This document shows positions 32,732-40,695 of a stretch of DNA of 64,000 nt, piece after piece. The position numbers and the translations under genes are program-made. This DNA comes from Ruminococcus gauvreauii. Lineage in GTDB: Bacteria; Bacillota; Clostridia; Lachnospirales; Lachnospiraceae. The notes beneath the pieces were generated by a model that searched no databases, had not been told where the DNA came from, and worked only from the letters and a program-made list of their open reading frames with translations. Every line of letters starts with the position of its first letter. Within the stretch, counting starts at the first letter, position 1. The stretch is from positions 3,658,001 through 3,722,000 of the forward strand of contig NZ_CP102290.1 in NCBI RefSeq assembly GCF_025151995.1, written 5' to 3'.

Positions 32732-33892
32732 TCATTCGTCTGATGTGGTGTTGTCAGCGGATTCAGTGCTGCCGCCCTCATCGGGGTCGGTTGATATGCC
32801 GGCGACTGCCTCATCGATATTGCCGAGGATGGCCTCCGCGACGGCATCGTCCATCTTCAGCTTCCAGTTGGTTCCGTCATTGACAAGGACCAGAGTGATG
32901 GAAGTCGACGACGACGATGTGTTGTGAGTGATACTGTCCAGCAGGATCTGGTTGGCTTTGGAAAGCCGGACGGAAAAGCCGTCGGCTAATGCCTGCGCGG
33001 TATTGGTGTAGGCGGCCACACTCTTCTGATATTCACTGATGATGCTGTGGCTGTCACAGCTTGTGATATTCATGGTAACATTTGCCGTGATGCCGTCATT
33101 TTCGGAATCTGTGATCTCGTAGTCGAGATATTGCAGGATCTGAGCAGCGAGTGCTTTGGCGATCGTGCGTTTGTATTCGTCATCTGCAGAGAACAGCTCG
33201 TCCAGCGACAGAAACTGGTTCATCTGCTCGGTGTCAAAATTCTTGATTGTGTCAAAGTGCAGAGCCACAATCTCTTCGGGTGTGAAGAGCTCCGGATCGG
33301 CCGCATAGGTGACAAAACCGCCAACCAGGGCATTTTCCAGATCGGAATCCCGCTCCAGTTTCCATGCTTCACCCGTGCGGGTGAGTGTGACGGGATAATC
33401 ACTCGTTACAGTCTCATAATCATTGGAAGCCAGAAGATCGTGCAGCGTCAGGTAATAATCTTCCAGAGAGTATTCGACACGGCTGGGATTTGCAAGGTTC
33501 TGCAGCTGTTTGACGATAGACTGTGAAGTATAATCCTTAGCGAGCTTTCGGGCGTCGATTGTCTTCAGCTTCAGAGTTGCAGAGGCTTTCTGTGAGTCCT
33601 CGTCGATCTGGATATTCTTGATGTCGTAATCAAAGTTTTTGAAAAACAGGGAAAAGACATCAATGACCTCTGCAGGAAGCTTCTCGGCGGACATATCGTC
33701 AAAAAGACTGGAGTTGGAAAGATGTTCTGCGATACCTTCCCGGTCGTCAGTCTTCAGCAGATCGAGTTCACTATGGATGCAGTCTGTGACTGCTTTCTGC
33801 TCTTCAGAGACGCATCCGGTCAGGAGCCAGGCAGACAAAACGACTGTTGCACACAGGGTCAGACAACGTATGGGGTGAGAAGTCCTGCTCAT
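32732..33892 (-). CDS. Putative lipoprotein, function unknown
   Basis: A 386-residue exported lipoprotein. The signal peptide ends in the lipobox LLTGC (Cys about 27), followed by SEEQKAVTDCIHSELDLLKT. The rest is acidic and mostly helical, with two similar halves, each with a segment like TGEAWKLERDSDLENALVGG or GTNWKLKMDDAVAEAILGN. This suggests a duplicated DUF5105- or NTF2-like fold, but I am not certain of the family. The ATG at 33892 is preferred (GAAGGTGG upstream, lipobox in the right place) over an extended start at 33946. It overlaps the end of the CBS gene by 4 bases (ATGA). Confidence 0.75.
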   Translation of the reverse strand: MSRTSHPIRCLTLCATVVLSAWLLTGCVSEEQKAVTDCIHSELDLLKTDDREGIAEHLSNSSLFDDMSAEKLPAEVIDVFSLFFKNFDYDIKNIQIDEDSQKASATLKLKTIDARKLAKDYTSQSIVKQLQNLANPSRVEYSLEDYYLTLHDLLASNDYETVTSDYPVTLTRTGEAWKLERDSDLENALVGGFVTYAADPELFTPEEIVALHFDTIKNFDTEQMNQFLSLDELFSADDEYKRTIAKALAAQILQYLDYEITDSENDGITANVTMNITSCDSHSIISEYQKSVAAYTNTAQALADGFSVRLSKANQILLDSITHNTSSSSTSITLVLVNDGTNWKLKMDDAVAEAILGNIDEAVAGISTDPDEGGSTESADNTTSDE

Positions 33893-34326
33893 GACGTACC
33901 ACCTTCGCCGCCGCCCTGTCCGGGTCCTTTCAGCTTCTCGAAACAATATTCCAGAATATCTTTACGGGTGATGATGCCGATAAATTTACCTTCATCATCC
34001 ACAACAGGTACGAAGTTCTGCCGCATGGCAGTCATCACGAGGTCCTCAATATTACAGTTGATATTGACAGGATTATTATGCCATCGCCGTGATACCTGAC
34101 GAATAGGCAGATCCTCTGCCTCATGCAATGTCAGTGAGTATTTATTTTTGATAACACGAAGGAGGTCACCTTCCGTAATCGTCCCAATATATGCGCCGCT
34201 CCGGTTCAGGATGGGGATTGCGGTATATTTATGGTGTTCCATTTTTTCAAGAGTCTGTCTGAGTGAAAAATCATCATAAATATATTCCACTTCACTTTTG
34301 GGTGTTAGAAAAAATAAAATATTCAT
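33889..34326 (-). CDS. CBS-domain pair protein
   Basis: A 145-residue soluble protein made of two CBS motifs (about 15-60 and 78-130), with ILNRSGAYIGTITEGDLLR and VVDDEGKFIGIITRKDILEY, and a glycine-rich tail. Such stand-alone pairs bind adenine nucleotides and act as energy or ligand sensors; the partner is unknown. AAGGAG lies before the ATG, with a -10-like TATAAT (- strand) at 34358-34363. Coupling by ATGA overlap to the lipoprotein gene suggests the two act together. Confidence 0.82.
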   Translation of the reverse strand: MNILFFLTPKSEVEYIYDDFSLRQTLEKMEHHKYTAIPILNRSGAYIGTITEGDLLRVIKNKYSLTLHEAEDLPIRQVSRRWHNNPVNINCNIEDLVMTAMRQNFVPVVDDEGKFIGIITRKDILEYCFEKLKGPGQGGGEGGTS

Positions 34327-34435
34327 TATGTATACTCCTTATAGTAACGTTGTCTCTATTATATACTATTTGCATGAAAAAGTGTGGAAAAGCGCGCCAA
34401 AAATTTATTAATTTTTTCTTACGTAATAACCATAT

Positions 34436-34457
34436 CCACACAATGGTGTGGTATAAT
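34436..34457 (+). promoter_or_regulatory. Extended -10 promoter with palindromic operator-like site
   Basis: TATAAT at 34452-34457 is preceded by TGG (extended -10) and directly by the inverted repeat CCACAC-AATG-GTGTGG (34436-34451). It probably drives the LUD gene through a leader of about 400 bases that contains the hairpin repeats. Confidence 0.5.
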
Positions 34458-34544
34458 GTACGCGACCCCAATGAGCCGTGCAAAATACAACGAAGCACAG
34501 TGGGCTGTGCTTGCACATCCCACTGCGGTGAGGCAGTATTTTAT

Positions 34545-34855
34545 AGGGCGAAGCCCGCGAACGAGCGCCAGCGAGTTCAGCACGGCGGGATACCGTATAG
34601 AAACAAACAAACTTCCCCCTGCCAGCGAAGCGCCCGCAGGGGCCCCAACCGCCCTCAACCCCATCCCGCGAGCGAAGCGTCTGCGGGAAGCCCATACCGA
34701 CACCAACAAACTTCCCCCTGCCAGCGAAGCGCCCGCAGGGGTCCCAACCGCCCCCAAACCCCCATCCCGCGAGCGAAGCGTCTGCGGGAAGCCCATACCG
34801 ACATCAACAAACTTCCCCCTGCCAGCGAAGCGCCTGCAGGGGCCCCAACTCAAAA
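34545..34855 (+). repeat. Intergenic hairpin-repeat array upstream of the LUD gene
   Basis: A unit of about 100 bases begins at 34606, 34705 and 34806 (two full copies and a third cut short). Each contains a hairpin with a CCCCTGC/GCAGGGG stem around CAGCGAAGCG; the first two also have a CCCGC/GCGGG stem around GAGCGAAGCG. A looser hairpin with CCCGC/GCGGG arms precedes them at about 34552-34590. The region has a long in-frame reading but poor codon character and no start with a ribosome binding site, so it is judged non-coding. Confidence 0.75.
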
Positions 34856-34869
34856 TGGAGGGAACACAT

Positions 34870-35505
34870 ATGAATTATAAATCACAAAGCTATGAAAACA
34901 CAGCCAGGACCATCATAAAAAAATTCGAACAGCGCGGCATGACAGCCTTCTACTGTACGGACAAAACATCGGCAAGAGATCAGGTTCTCAGCCTCCTGGA
35001 GGAAAACAGCAGCGTAACCTGGGGAGGTTCCGTGACACTCGAAGAAACAGGGATCATCGATGCCGTCAAGAACGGTCCATATAAAGCCATCGACAGAAAA
35101 TCTGCGGGGACACCGGAAGAGGCCCGCAGACTGTACGGAGAGATTGTCTGTTCCGATACATTTTTAATGAGCACCAATGCCTTTACACTGGACGGTGAAC
35201 TGATCAATATCGACGGAAACGGCAACCGGGTGGCGTGTCTCATCACCGGACCGCGCCAGGTAATTGTCGTGACTGGCATGAACAAACTTGTAAAAAATGT
35301 GCAGGAGGGGATAGACCGCGTCAGAACAATGGCGACGCCTCCCAATGCGATTCGTGTGGGTGTGAGCACACCGTGTTCCAAAACAGGAGTCTGTGCAGAC
35401 TGTACGGGCAGGGAATGTATTTGCTGTCAGGAAGTTATCACACGTGTCTCCAGAGAGAGGGGACGTATAAAAATTATATTAGTGGGAGAAGAGCTGGGAT
35501 TTTAA
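34870..35505 (+). CDS. LUD-domain protein (LutC/YkgG-like)
   Basis: A 211-residue protein of the LUD (lactate utilisation) superfamily. It shows VTWGGSVTLEETGI, the mid-domain DTFLMSTNAFTLDGELINIDG with NRVACLITGPRQVIVVTG, and a C-terminal CSKTGVCADCTGRECICCQE with five closely spaced cysteines that could bind a metal or iron-sulfur cluster. LUD proteins accompany LutB/LutA in lactate oxidation, but neither is present here, so the function is open. TGGAGGG lies just upstream of ATG 34870. The frame remains open upstream through the repeats, which I do not count as coding. Confidence 0.82.
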   Translation: MNYKSQSYENTARTIIKKFEQRGMTAFYCTDKTSARDQVLSLLEENSSVTWGGSVTLEETGIIDAVKNGPYKAIDRKSAGTPEEARRLYGEIVCSDTFLMSTNAFTLDGELINIDGNGNRVACLITGPRQVIVVTGMNKLVKNVQEGIDRVRTMATPPNAIRVGVSTPCSKTGVCADCTGRECICCQEVITRVSRERGRIKIILVGEELGF

Positions 35506-35523
35506 ACCGGCACAGGAGGAAAA

Positions 35524-37290
35524 ATGAATAAGATTATTGATTTGATCACGGATGAAATGATTTCCGCCTTTAAAAATGCGGGATACGATGAGACATACGC
35601 GCGGGTGACGATCTCCAATCGTCCCGACCTGTGTGAATATCAGTGCAACGGAGCGATGGCGGCTGCCAAAGCCTATAAAAAGGCTCCTCTGGTGATCGCA
35701 GAAGACGTTGTCGCACAGATCCAGGACAGCGCTGTATTCGGTATGGCGGAAGCTGTAAAGCCGGGATTTATCAATCTCAGGATAAGGCAGGAATTTCTGG
35801 CCGGTTATCTGCGCCGTATGCAGGCTGACAGCCATCTGTCCGTGGAGAAGGTCAAAGAGCCTAAGACGATCATTCTGGATTACGGCGGACCAAATGTCGC
35901 GAAACCGCTGCATGTCGGTCATCTGCGTTCTGCCATCATAGGCGAGAGCATTAAACGTATGGGACGTTTTGTGGGACATAACATGATAGGGGATGTACAT
36001 CTGGGTGACTGGGGGCTCCAGATGGGTCTGATCATCACGGAACTGAAAGAGCGGAAACCGGATCTCGTGTATTTTCAGGAAGATTATACGGGAAAATATC
36101 CTGACGAGGCTCCGTTTACAATCGGGGAACTGGAGGAGATCTATCCTGCGGCCAGCGCAAGATCCAAAGAGGATCCGGAGTATAAGGAACGTGCGATGGA
36201 GGCAACACACCTTCTGCAGCGGGGGAATCCCGGTTACCATGCGCTCTGGAACCACATCATGCAGGTTTCTGTCAATGACCTGAAAAAAAATTATGAGAAG
36301 TTAAACGTTACATTCGATCTGTGGAAAAAAGAGTCGGATGCACAGCCGTATATCCCGGAAATGGTTGACTACATGAAACGCGAAGGGTATGCGCACCTGG
36401 ATGACGGCGCGCTTGTGGTAGATGTAAAAGAGGAGAGTGACACGAAAGAGATACCTCCGTGCATGATTCTCAAATCAGACGGGGCATCACTCTATAATAC
36501 GACTGATCTCGCCACGATCGTTGAGCGTATGAAACTGTTTGATCCGGATGAGATTATTTACATTGTGGATAAACGTCAGGAACTGTATTTCACACAGGTA
36601 TTTCGCTGTGCAAGGAAAACCAGGCTGGTGAAGGAAGACACGGGACTGTTTTTCCTGGGGTTCGGAACGATGAACGGAAAAGACGGAAAGCCTTTCAAGA
36701 CGAGAGAGGGCGGCGTCATGCGTTTGGAAACACTGCTGCGGGAAATCACCGACGAAATGTATCAGAAGATTTCTGAAAACCGAAACGTGAAAGAAGAGGA
36801 TGCAAGAAAAACTGCTGAAACCGTGGGACTCTCTGCTGTAAAATATGGAGACCTTTCTAATCAGGCATCGAAAGATTATATCTTTGATGTCGAACGGTTT
36901 ACTTCTTTTGAGGGGGATACCGGACCGTATATCTTATATACAACGGTTCGGATCAAGTCGATCCTGACACGTTTTCAGGAAGGAGGCGGTTCCCTGGATC
37001 AGGGTGCGATCCTCGAGGCCAAAAGTGACAGTGAAAAAGAACTGATGCTGCAGCTGGCGCGGTTCAACGGTGTTGTGGAAAATGCATTTGACGAGAAAGC
37101 ACCACATAAACTGTGTGCGTATATCTATGAACTGGCAAATGACTTTAACCGTTTTTATCACGAGACAAAAATTCTGACAGAAGAAAATGCTGAGCAGAAG
37201 GCATCCTGGATACAGCTGCTGAAACTGACACGGGATGTGCTGGAGGCCAACATTGATATGCTGGGTTTTGAAGCCCCGGAGAGAATGTGA
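35524..37290 (+). CDS. argS: Arginyl-tRNA synthetase
   Basis: A 588-residue class I synthetase. An N-terminal additional domain (about 1-105) recognises the tRNA D-loop. The HIGH motif appears as PLHVGHLRSAIIGES (about 130-145) and the KMSKS region is replaced by the divergent GKPFKTREGG, as is usual in ArgRS. The C-terminal DALR anticodon domain begins near 465 (GPYILYTTVRIKSIL). AGGAGG lies 4 bases before the ATG. It follows the LUD gene by 18 bases and ends in a terminator. Confidence 0.95.
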   Translation: MNKIIDLITDEMISAFKNAGYDETYARVTISNRPDLCEYQCNGAMAAAKAYKKAPLVIAEDVVAQIQDSAVFGMAEAVKPGFINLRIRQEFLAGYLRRMQADSHLSVEKVKEPKTIILDYGGPNVAKPLHVGHLRSAIIGESIKRMGRFVGHNMIGDVHLGDWGLQMGLIITELKERKPDLVYFQEDYTGKYPDEAPFTIGELEEIYPAASARSKEDPEYKERAMEATHLLQRGNPGYHALWNHIMQVSVNDLKKNYEKLNVTFDLWKKESDAQPYIPEMVDYMKREGYAHLDDGALVVDVKEESDTKEIPPCMILKSDGASLYNTTDLATIVERMKLFDPDEIIYIVDKRQELYFTQVFRCARKTRLVKEDTGLFFLGFGTMNGKDGKPFKTREGGVMRLETLLREITDEMYQKISENRNVKEEDARKTAETVGLSAVKYGDLSNQASKDYIFDVERFTSFEGDTGPYILYTTVRIKSILTRFQEGGGSLDQGAILEAKSDSEKELMLQLARFNGVVENAFDEKAPHKLCAYIYELANDFNRFYHETKILTEENAEQKASWIQLLKLTRDVLEANIDMLGFEAPERM

Positions 37291-37314
37291 AAAAATAATG
37301 GATGTATAGTCTTT

Positions 37315-37345
37315 GAGCCCGGAGATCATCCGGGCTCATTCTTTA
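37315..37345 (+). terminator. Terminator after argS
   Basis: GAGCCCGG (37315-37322) pairs with CCGGGCTC (37330-37337) around a 7-base loop, followed by ATTCTTT. Confidence 0.8.
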
Positions 37346-37372
37346 TGCCTGGTGCAAAGAAAAAAATTGCAC

Positions 37373-37401
37373 TTGCAGCATTTGACGTGGTGTGATATTC
37401 T
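37373..37401 (+). promoter_or_regulatory. Possible promoter for the membrane kinase operon
   Basis: TTGCAG at 37373-37378, 17-base spacer and TATTCT at 37396-37401 with TGA extended -10. Both hexamers are imperfect. Confidence 0.35.
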
Positions 37402-37475
37402 GAAATCAGATTCCTGTGCCATACGGCATATCCGGGCAGTTCGCCCAAATTTCTCAATACTATATTAAAAGCGGG

Positions 37476-39260
37476 GTGATCCGTATCATTAAAAAAGGCA
37501 CTGTGCTGCGCGGGAAGTACTGTCTTCTGGAGGAGGTTGGCTGCGGAAGCGGAGGCCATGTTTATCTCGCAGTGGACGCCGTGTTGAAAAAACGCTGGGC
37601 GATCAAGGTATTTACCGATATCGGGCTGCACAGACAGGAGATTCAAATACTCAGGGAACTCGAACATCCCATGATTCCACGTATCGTGGAGTATATAGAA
37701 GAAAAAGGGAACATTTGTCTGGTTATGGATTATCTGGAAGGTGCAGACCTGGCTGTGCTGCTGCGGAATGGCCGCGTATTTTCAAAGGACGAGGTGCTGC
37801 GTTTTGCCATCGAGGTCTGCGAAGTCCTGGAATATCTTCACACCCGGCAGCCCCCCGTGATCTACCGGGATCTGAAGCCGCACAATCTGCTGCTGCAAAA
37901 AAACGGGATGTTGAATCTGGTTGACTTTGGATGTGCCTGTATGTTCGATGCCGAGGGGGGCAGAGATTTGGTACAGGCAGGGACAAAAGGGTACGCAGCT
38001 CCGGAACAGTTTGGAGGAAAGAGCGACATGCGCACAGACCTGTATGCGCTGGGCGTGACATTTGATTTACTGTACCGGGGGAAGAATTTCAGATTGCGGG
38101 CAATACTGCGTAAATGCAGGGCTGAGAAGCCAGGCAGACGTTATCGGAGCGCGTCTGCAGTCAGAAAGCGGCTGGAGCGGCTGCGGGCATCCGGCACGCC
38201 GCGTTCCACAGTGCGCAGGCTCTGGGCGGCAGCGGCAATTGTTCTGGTAAGTCTCACACTGCTGCAGCATGTGGTCCGCCTGGGCAGCGAGACTGTGTAC
38301 CGTGAGAAACTACAGAAGGGTGAATACGGGACAGCTGCGGAGCTTTATCCTGAGAGGGAGGAAGTATACGAAAAAATATTAAGCGAGGGGGTAAGCAGCG
38401 GGAGAACACTGCGTGCACTGGAGCAGGTGGATGCGCTTCGCTCGCTTTACCCGGAAGAGACCGCATCGCATCAGCACATACTGCTTGAGATGGGCATGAT
38501 CTGGTTCCTGGGAAATCCGCTGGATGCTGAATTTGCTGCGGATTACAGGAAAGCCTCTGAATATTTGTCACAGCTGCCGCCCGACCGCTTTCCGGAGGCA
38601 GCAAGCGGGACAGAACTTTTGACTGTGATTCAGGAGTCCAGGGAAAACGTGGACTGGGAACGGGCAGTGTTGGCGCTTGATACCATGGAACGGCAGACGG
38701 CTGATCTTGCCGGTGCGAGGCGGATCCGTCAGCTGGAACTGCTTGCTTCTGTCTGGATGACAAATCGCAGTTATCTGCAGAAGACCGGTGCAGAGCCATT
38801 TGACAGAGCATCGCTTCTTCTGGAGGAAGCGATGAGACTTTCAGTGGGGGTGTATGAAAGAGAAGCTTATGTGGGGATACAGTCTGCGCTGATACAGGTA
38901 TATTATCTGGACGGGATGCTGAACGGTGACGTCGCATCGCTGAATAAATGGACGGGACTGTATCAGGAACTGCCGGAACATTTGCTGCCGGAAAAGCTGC
39001 GCCGGGAAAACTGGCTGCGTGCGGCGTACGTATATGAAGAGCTGCATGCATATGACGATGCAGCCGATCATTACCGCCGGCTGATCGATCATTATCCCGA
39101 TAGTACAGGGTATTACTGCGAATATGCGCTGATGGAACTGCTGGAGCGGCAGAATGTTCAGAGAGCCCGGGAACTGTACCGCGAAGTTAGTGAGCTGCCG
39201 GGGGCTGAGCAACATAGAAATTATCAGATATTAAAAGAGAGACTGGAGGGTACGCAATGA
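37476..39260 (+). CDS. Membrane Ser/Thr protein kinase with extracytoplasmic TPR-like region
   Basis: A protein of about 594 residues. The kinase domain (about 10-245) has the glycine loop GCGSGGHVYLA, Lys in WAIKVF, catalytic YRDLKPHNLL, metal-binding VDFG and AAPEQF, so it should be active. A transmembrane helix follows (about 262-282, LWAAAAIVLVSLTLLQ), then about 310 helical residues with TPR-like or tetratrico-type repeats. PASTA domains, common in such kinases, are absent. The start is uncertain: GTG 37476 is used, with only GCGGGG beside it. The stop overlaps the next exported protein by 4 bases (ATGA), suggesting a kinase-surface protein unit. Confidence 0.82.
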   Translation: MIRIIKKGTVLRGKYCLLEEVGCGSGGHVYLAVDAVLKKRWAIKVFTDIGLHRQEIQILRELEHPMIPRIVEYIEEKGNICLVMDYLEGADLAVLLRNGRVFSKDEVLRFAIEVCEVLEYLHTRQPPVIYRDLKPHNLLLQKNGMLNLVDFGCACMFDAEGGRDLVQAGTKGYAAPEQFGGKSDMRTDLYALGVTFDLLYRGKNFRLRAILRKCRAEKPGRRYRSASAVRKRLERLRASGTPRSTVRRLWAAAAIVLVSLTLLQHVVRLGSETVYREKLQKGEYGTAAELYPEREEVYEKILSEGVSSGRTLRALEQVDALRSLYPEETASHQHILLEMGMIWFLGNPLDAEFAADYRKASEYLSQLPPDRFPEAASGTELLTVIQESRENVDWERAVLALDTMERQTADLAGARRIRQLELLASVWMTNRSYLQKTGAEPFDRASLLLEEAMRLSVGVYEREAYVGIQSALIQVYYLDGMLNGDVASLNKWTGLYQELPEHLLPEKLRRENWLRAAYVYEELHAYDDAADHYRRLIDHYPDSTGYYCEYALMELLERQNVQRARELYREVSELPGAEQHRNYQILKERLEGTQ

Positions 39261-40510
39261 GAAAAAGAGAATTATGGTTAGCGGTGACAGCGATGTGCTG
39301 TCTTCAGATAACATCCGCCCCGATGACTGCATATGCCGAAACAGAGGAACAGGATCAAACAGAAGAGCGGCAGATACAGATATGTTCAGAGCAGAGTGAA
39401 CTCGGTGGTGCGGATGAAACGGAACAGCCGGAGGAGCCAAAACCTGAGCAGATGCCGGAGGAGCGGGAGGAGCCGGATCCGGAACTGCCGCCGGATGAGC
39501 AGGAGCAGAAAACGAAGGAGCCGGATGGGTCGAAGCCGAAACTGCCGCCGGATAAGCCGGAGGAGCCGGATCTGGAACTGCCGCCAGATGAGCAGGAGGA
39601 GCCAGAGTCTGAACAGGTGATTGAAACTGTGCCGGACATTGCGGTGCCGCCGGAAAAGGCTCAGACAACGGAAAAACACATCCGGCAGGATGAGGAATCG
39701 ACTGCGAAGGAATACATGGAGCTGGAAGAAGGATGGCAGCCTGAACAGGCGGAACATACGGAAACGAATGTGCTGAAGCCTGAGGAAGTGATACCTGAGA
39801 TCGATCCGCCAGAGGTCATTTTGAAGACACCGAAGATCCGGTTTCTGAATCTGGGGCCGGCTACGGCGAGCAGAATGACACTGTCTCCGGAGATCATGAT
39901 CACGGACATGGCACTGACACAGGGGAAAGTACAGGTACTGCTGACGGATGAAAACGGCAGGACGCTGGCAGCCGGGATGGATCTGACACAGGAAGGCAGC
40001 GGTCTGGTTTGCAGAATGAATACAATCAGCCGGGACGGAAGGTATACGCTGCTTGTGAGGGGGGAAAACGAATACGGTGTTATGACTGAGAAAAAATGTA
40101 CATTTACGGTCAATAAAGAAGGAACCGCGTTTGCCGTATGCGGTGATGAAAATGAGACAAAGACTGCCGGTTTTATACCGGCTGTCAGGATGACGAATCC
40201 AGATCACATCCGCATTGTCTCCTGTATGCTGAATGGGAGGGAAGTAAACTATTCCTGGGACGGGGAATTGCTCAGGATAGACCGGGATGAGGTTATGCCG
40301 GGGAAAAATACGGTTACACTGGAGACGAAAGACGGGGCAGGAAATGTCAGCTCCATGGAACCATGGGAGTTTTATGTTCGTGCAGGCGATACAGACAGCA
40401 AAGAGTCAAAATTGCCGCAGAAAACAGGCAGCAGAAGGATAAGATGGTTCAGAGAAGTGTTAGATATACTGCGGCACATATTGAAACTGGTATTGTCGGC
40501 AGGACTATAA
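39257..40510 (+). CDS. Exported proline/glutamate-rich protein with Ig-like domain and atypical LPQKTG end
   Basis: A 417-residue protein. A signal peptide (about 1-28, ending AYAET) is followed by a low-complexity acidic arm rich in EEP, ELPPDEQEE and KPEEPD (about 40-180), then one or two beta-sandwich, Ig-like segments (about 200-375, including ILMITDMALTQGKVQVLL-like strands and GKNTVTLETKDGAGNVS). The end carries KLPQKTG, then a basic amphipathic helix instead of the normal hydrophobic segment plus positive tail, so sorting is doubtful. Its ATG overlaps the kinase stop, so it may be the kinase's ligand, partner or co-regulated surface component. No function is assigned. Confidence 0.78.
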   Translation: MRKRELWLAVTAMCCLQITSAPMTAYAETEEQDQTEERQIQICSEQSELGGADETEQPEEPKPEQMPEEREEPDPELPPDEQEQKTKEPDGSKPKLPPDKPEEPDLELPPDEQEEPESEQVIETVPDIAVPPEKAQTTEKHIRQDEESTAKEYMELEEGWQPEQAEHTETNVLKPEEVIPEIDPPEVILKTPKIRFLNLGPATASRMTLSPEIMITDMALTQGKVQVLLTDENGRTLAAGMDLTQEGSGLVCRMNTISRDGRYTLLVRGENEYGVMTEKKCTFTVNKEGTAFAVCGDENETKTAGFIPAVRMTNPDHIRIVSCMLNGREVNYSWDGELLRIDRDEVMPGKNTVTLETKDGAGNVSSMEPWEFYVRAGDTDSKESKLPQKTGSRRIRWFREVLDILRHILKLVLSAGL

Positions 40511-40591
40511 TTGCACGGTGCTATACAGGTTTATGAATGGTTCTGAAATGTATTGTTCCAGAGTTATCTTTCAAAATACTGAAAAGTGATA

Positions 40592-40620
40592 TTGTAAAAG
40601 ATTAGTAATGACTGTATAAT
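40592..40620 (+). promoter_or_regulatory. Promoter for the cell-wall-binding amidase
   Basis: TTGTAA at 40592-40597, 17-base spacer and perfect TATAAT at 40615-40620. The intergenic region of 185 bases is otherwise AT-rich and empty; a second TTGACA-like hexamer at about 40659 lacks a matching -10. Confidence 0.6.
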
Positions 40621-40695
40621 TATATTAAAATTTGTTGAAAATTCAGATTAAAAAAGTATTTGACATGTAGAAAGATATAAACAAAGGAGAGGATT

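Noticed and set aside
34606..34855. CRISPR array
   Set aside because: Units are about 100 bases and nearly identical throughout, with no unique spacers and no cas genes.
34263..34869. Coding reading of the 34.6-kb repeat array, including an N-terminal extension of the LUD protein
   Set aside because: The composition is repetitive in every frame, the repeats form hairpins, and the LUD domain has its own ATG with a good ribosome binding site.
35371..35440. Ferredoxin domain in the LUD protein's cysteine tail
   Set aside because: Five cysteines are present but the spacing does not match a CxxCxxCxxxC ferredoxin motif.
40640..40690. TTGACA at about 40659 as the main promoter of the wall-binding amidase
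   Set aside because: The nearest -10-like hexamer is only about 10 bases away; the pair at 40592-40620 has proper spacing.
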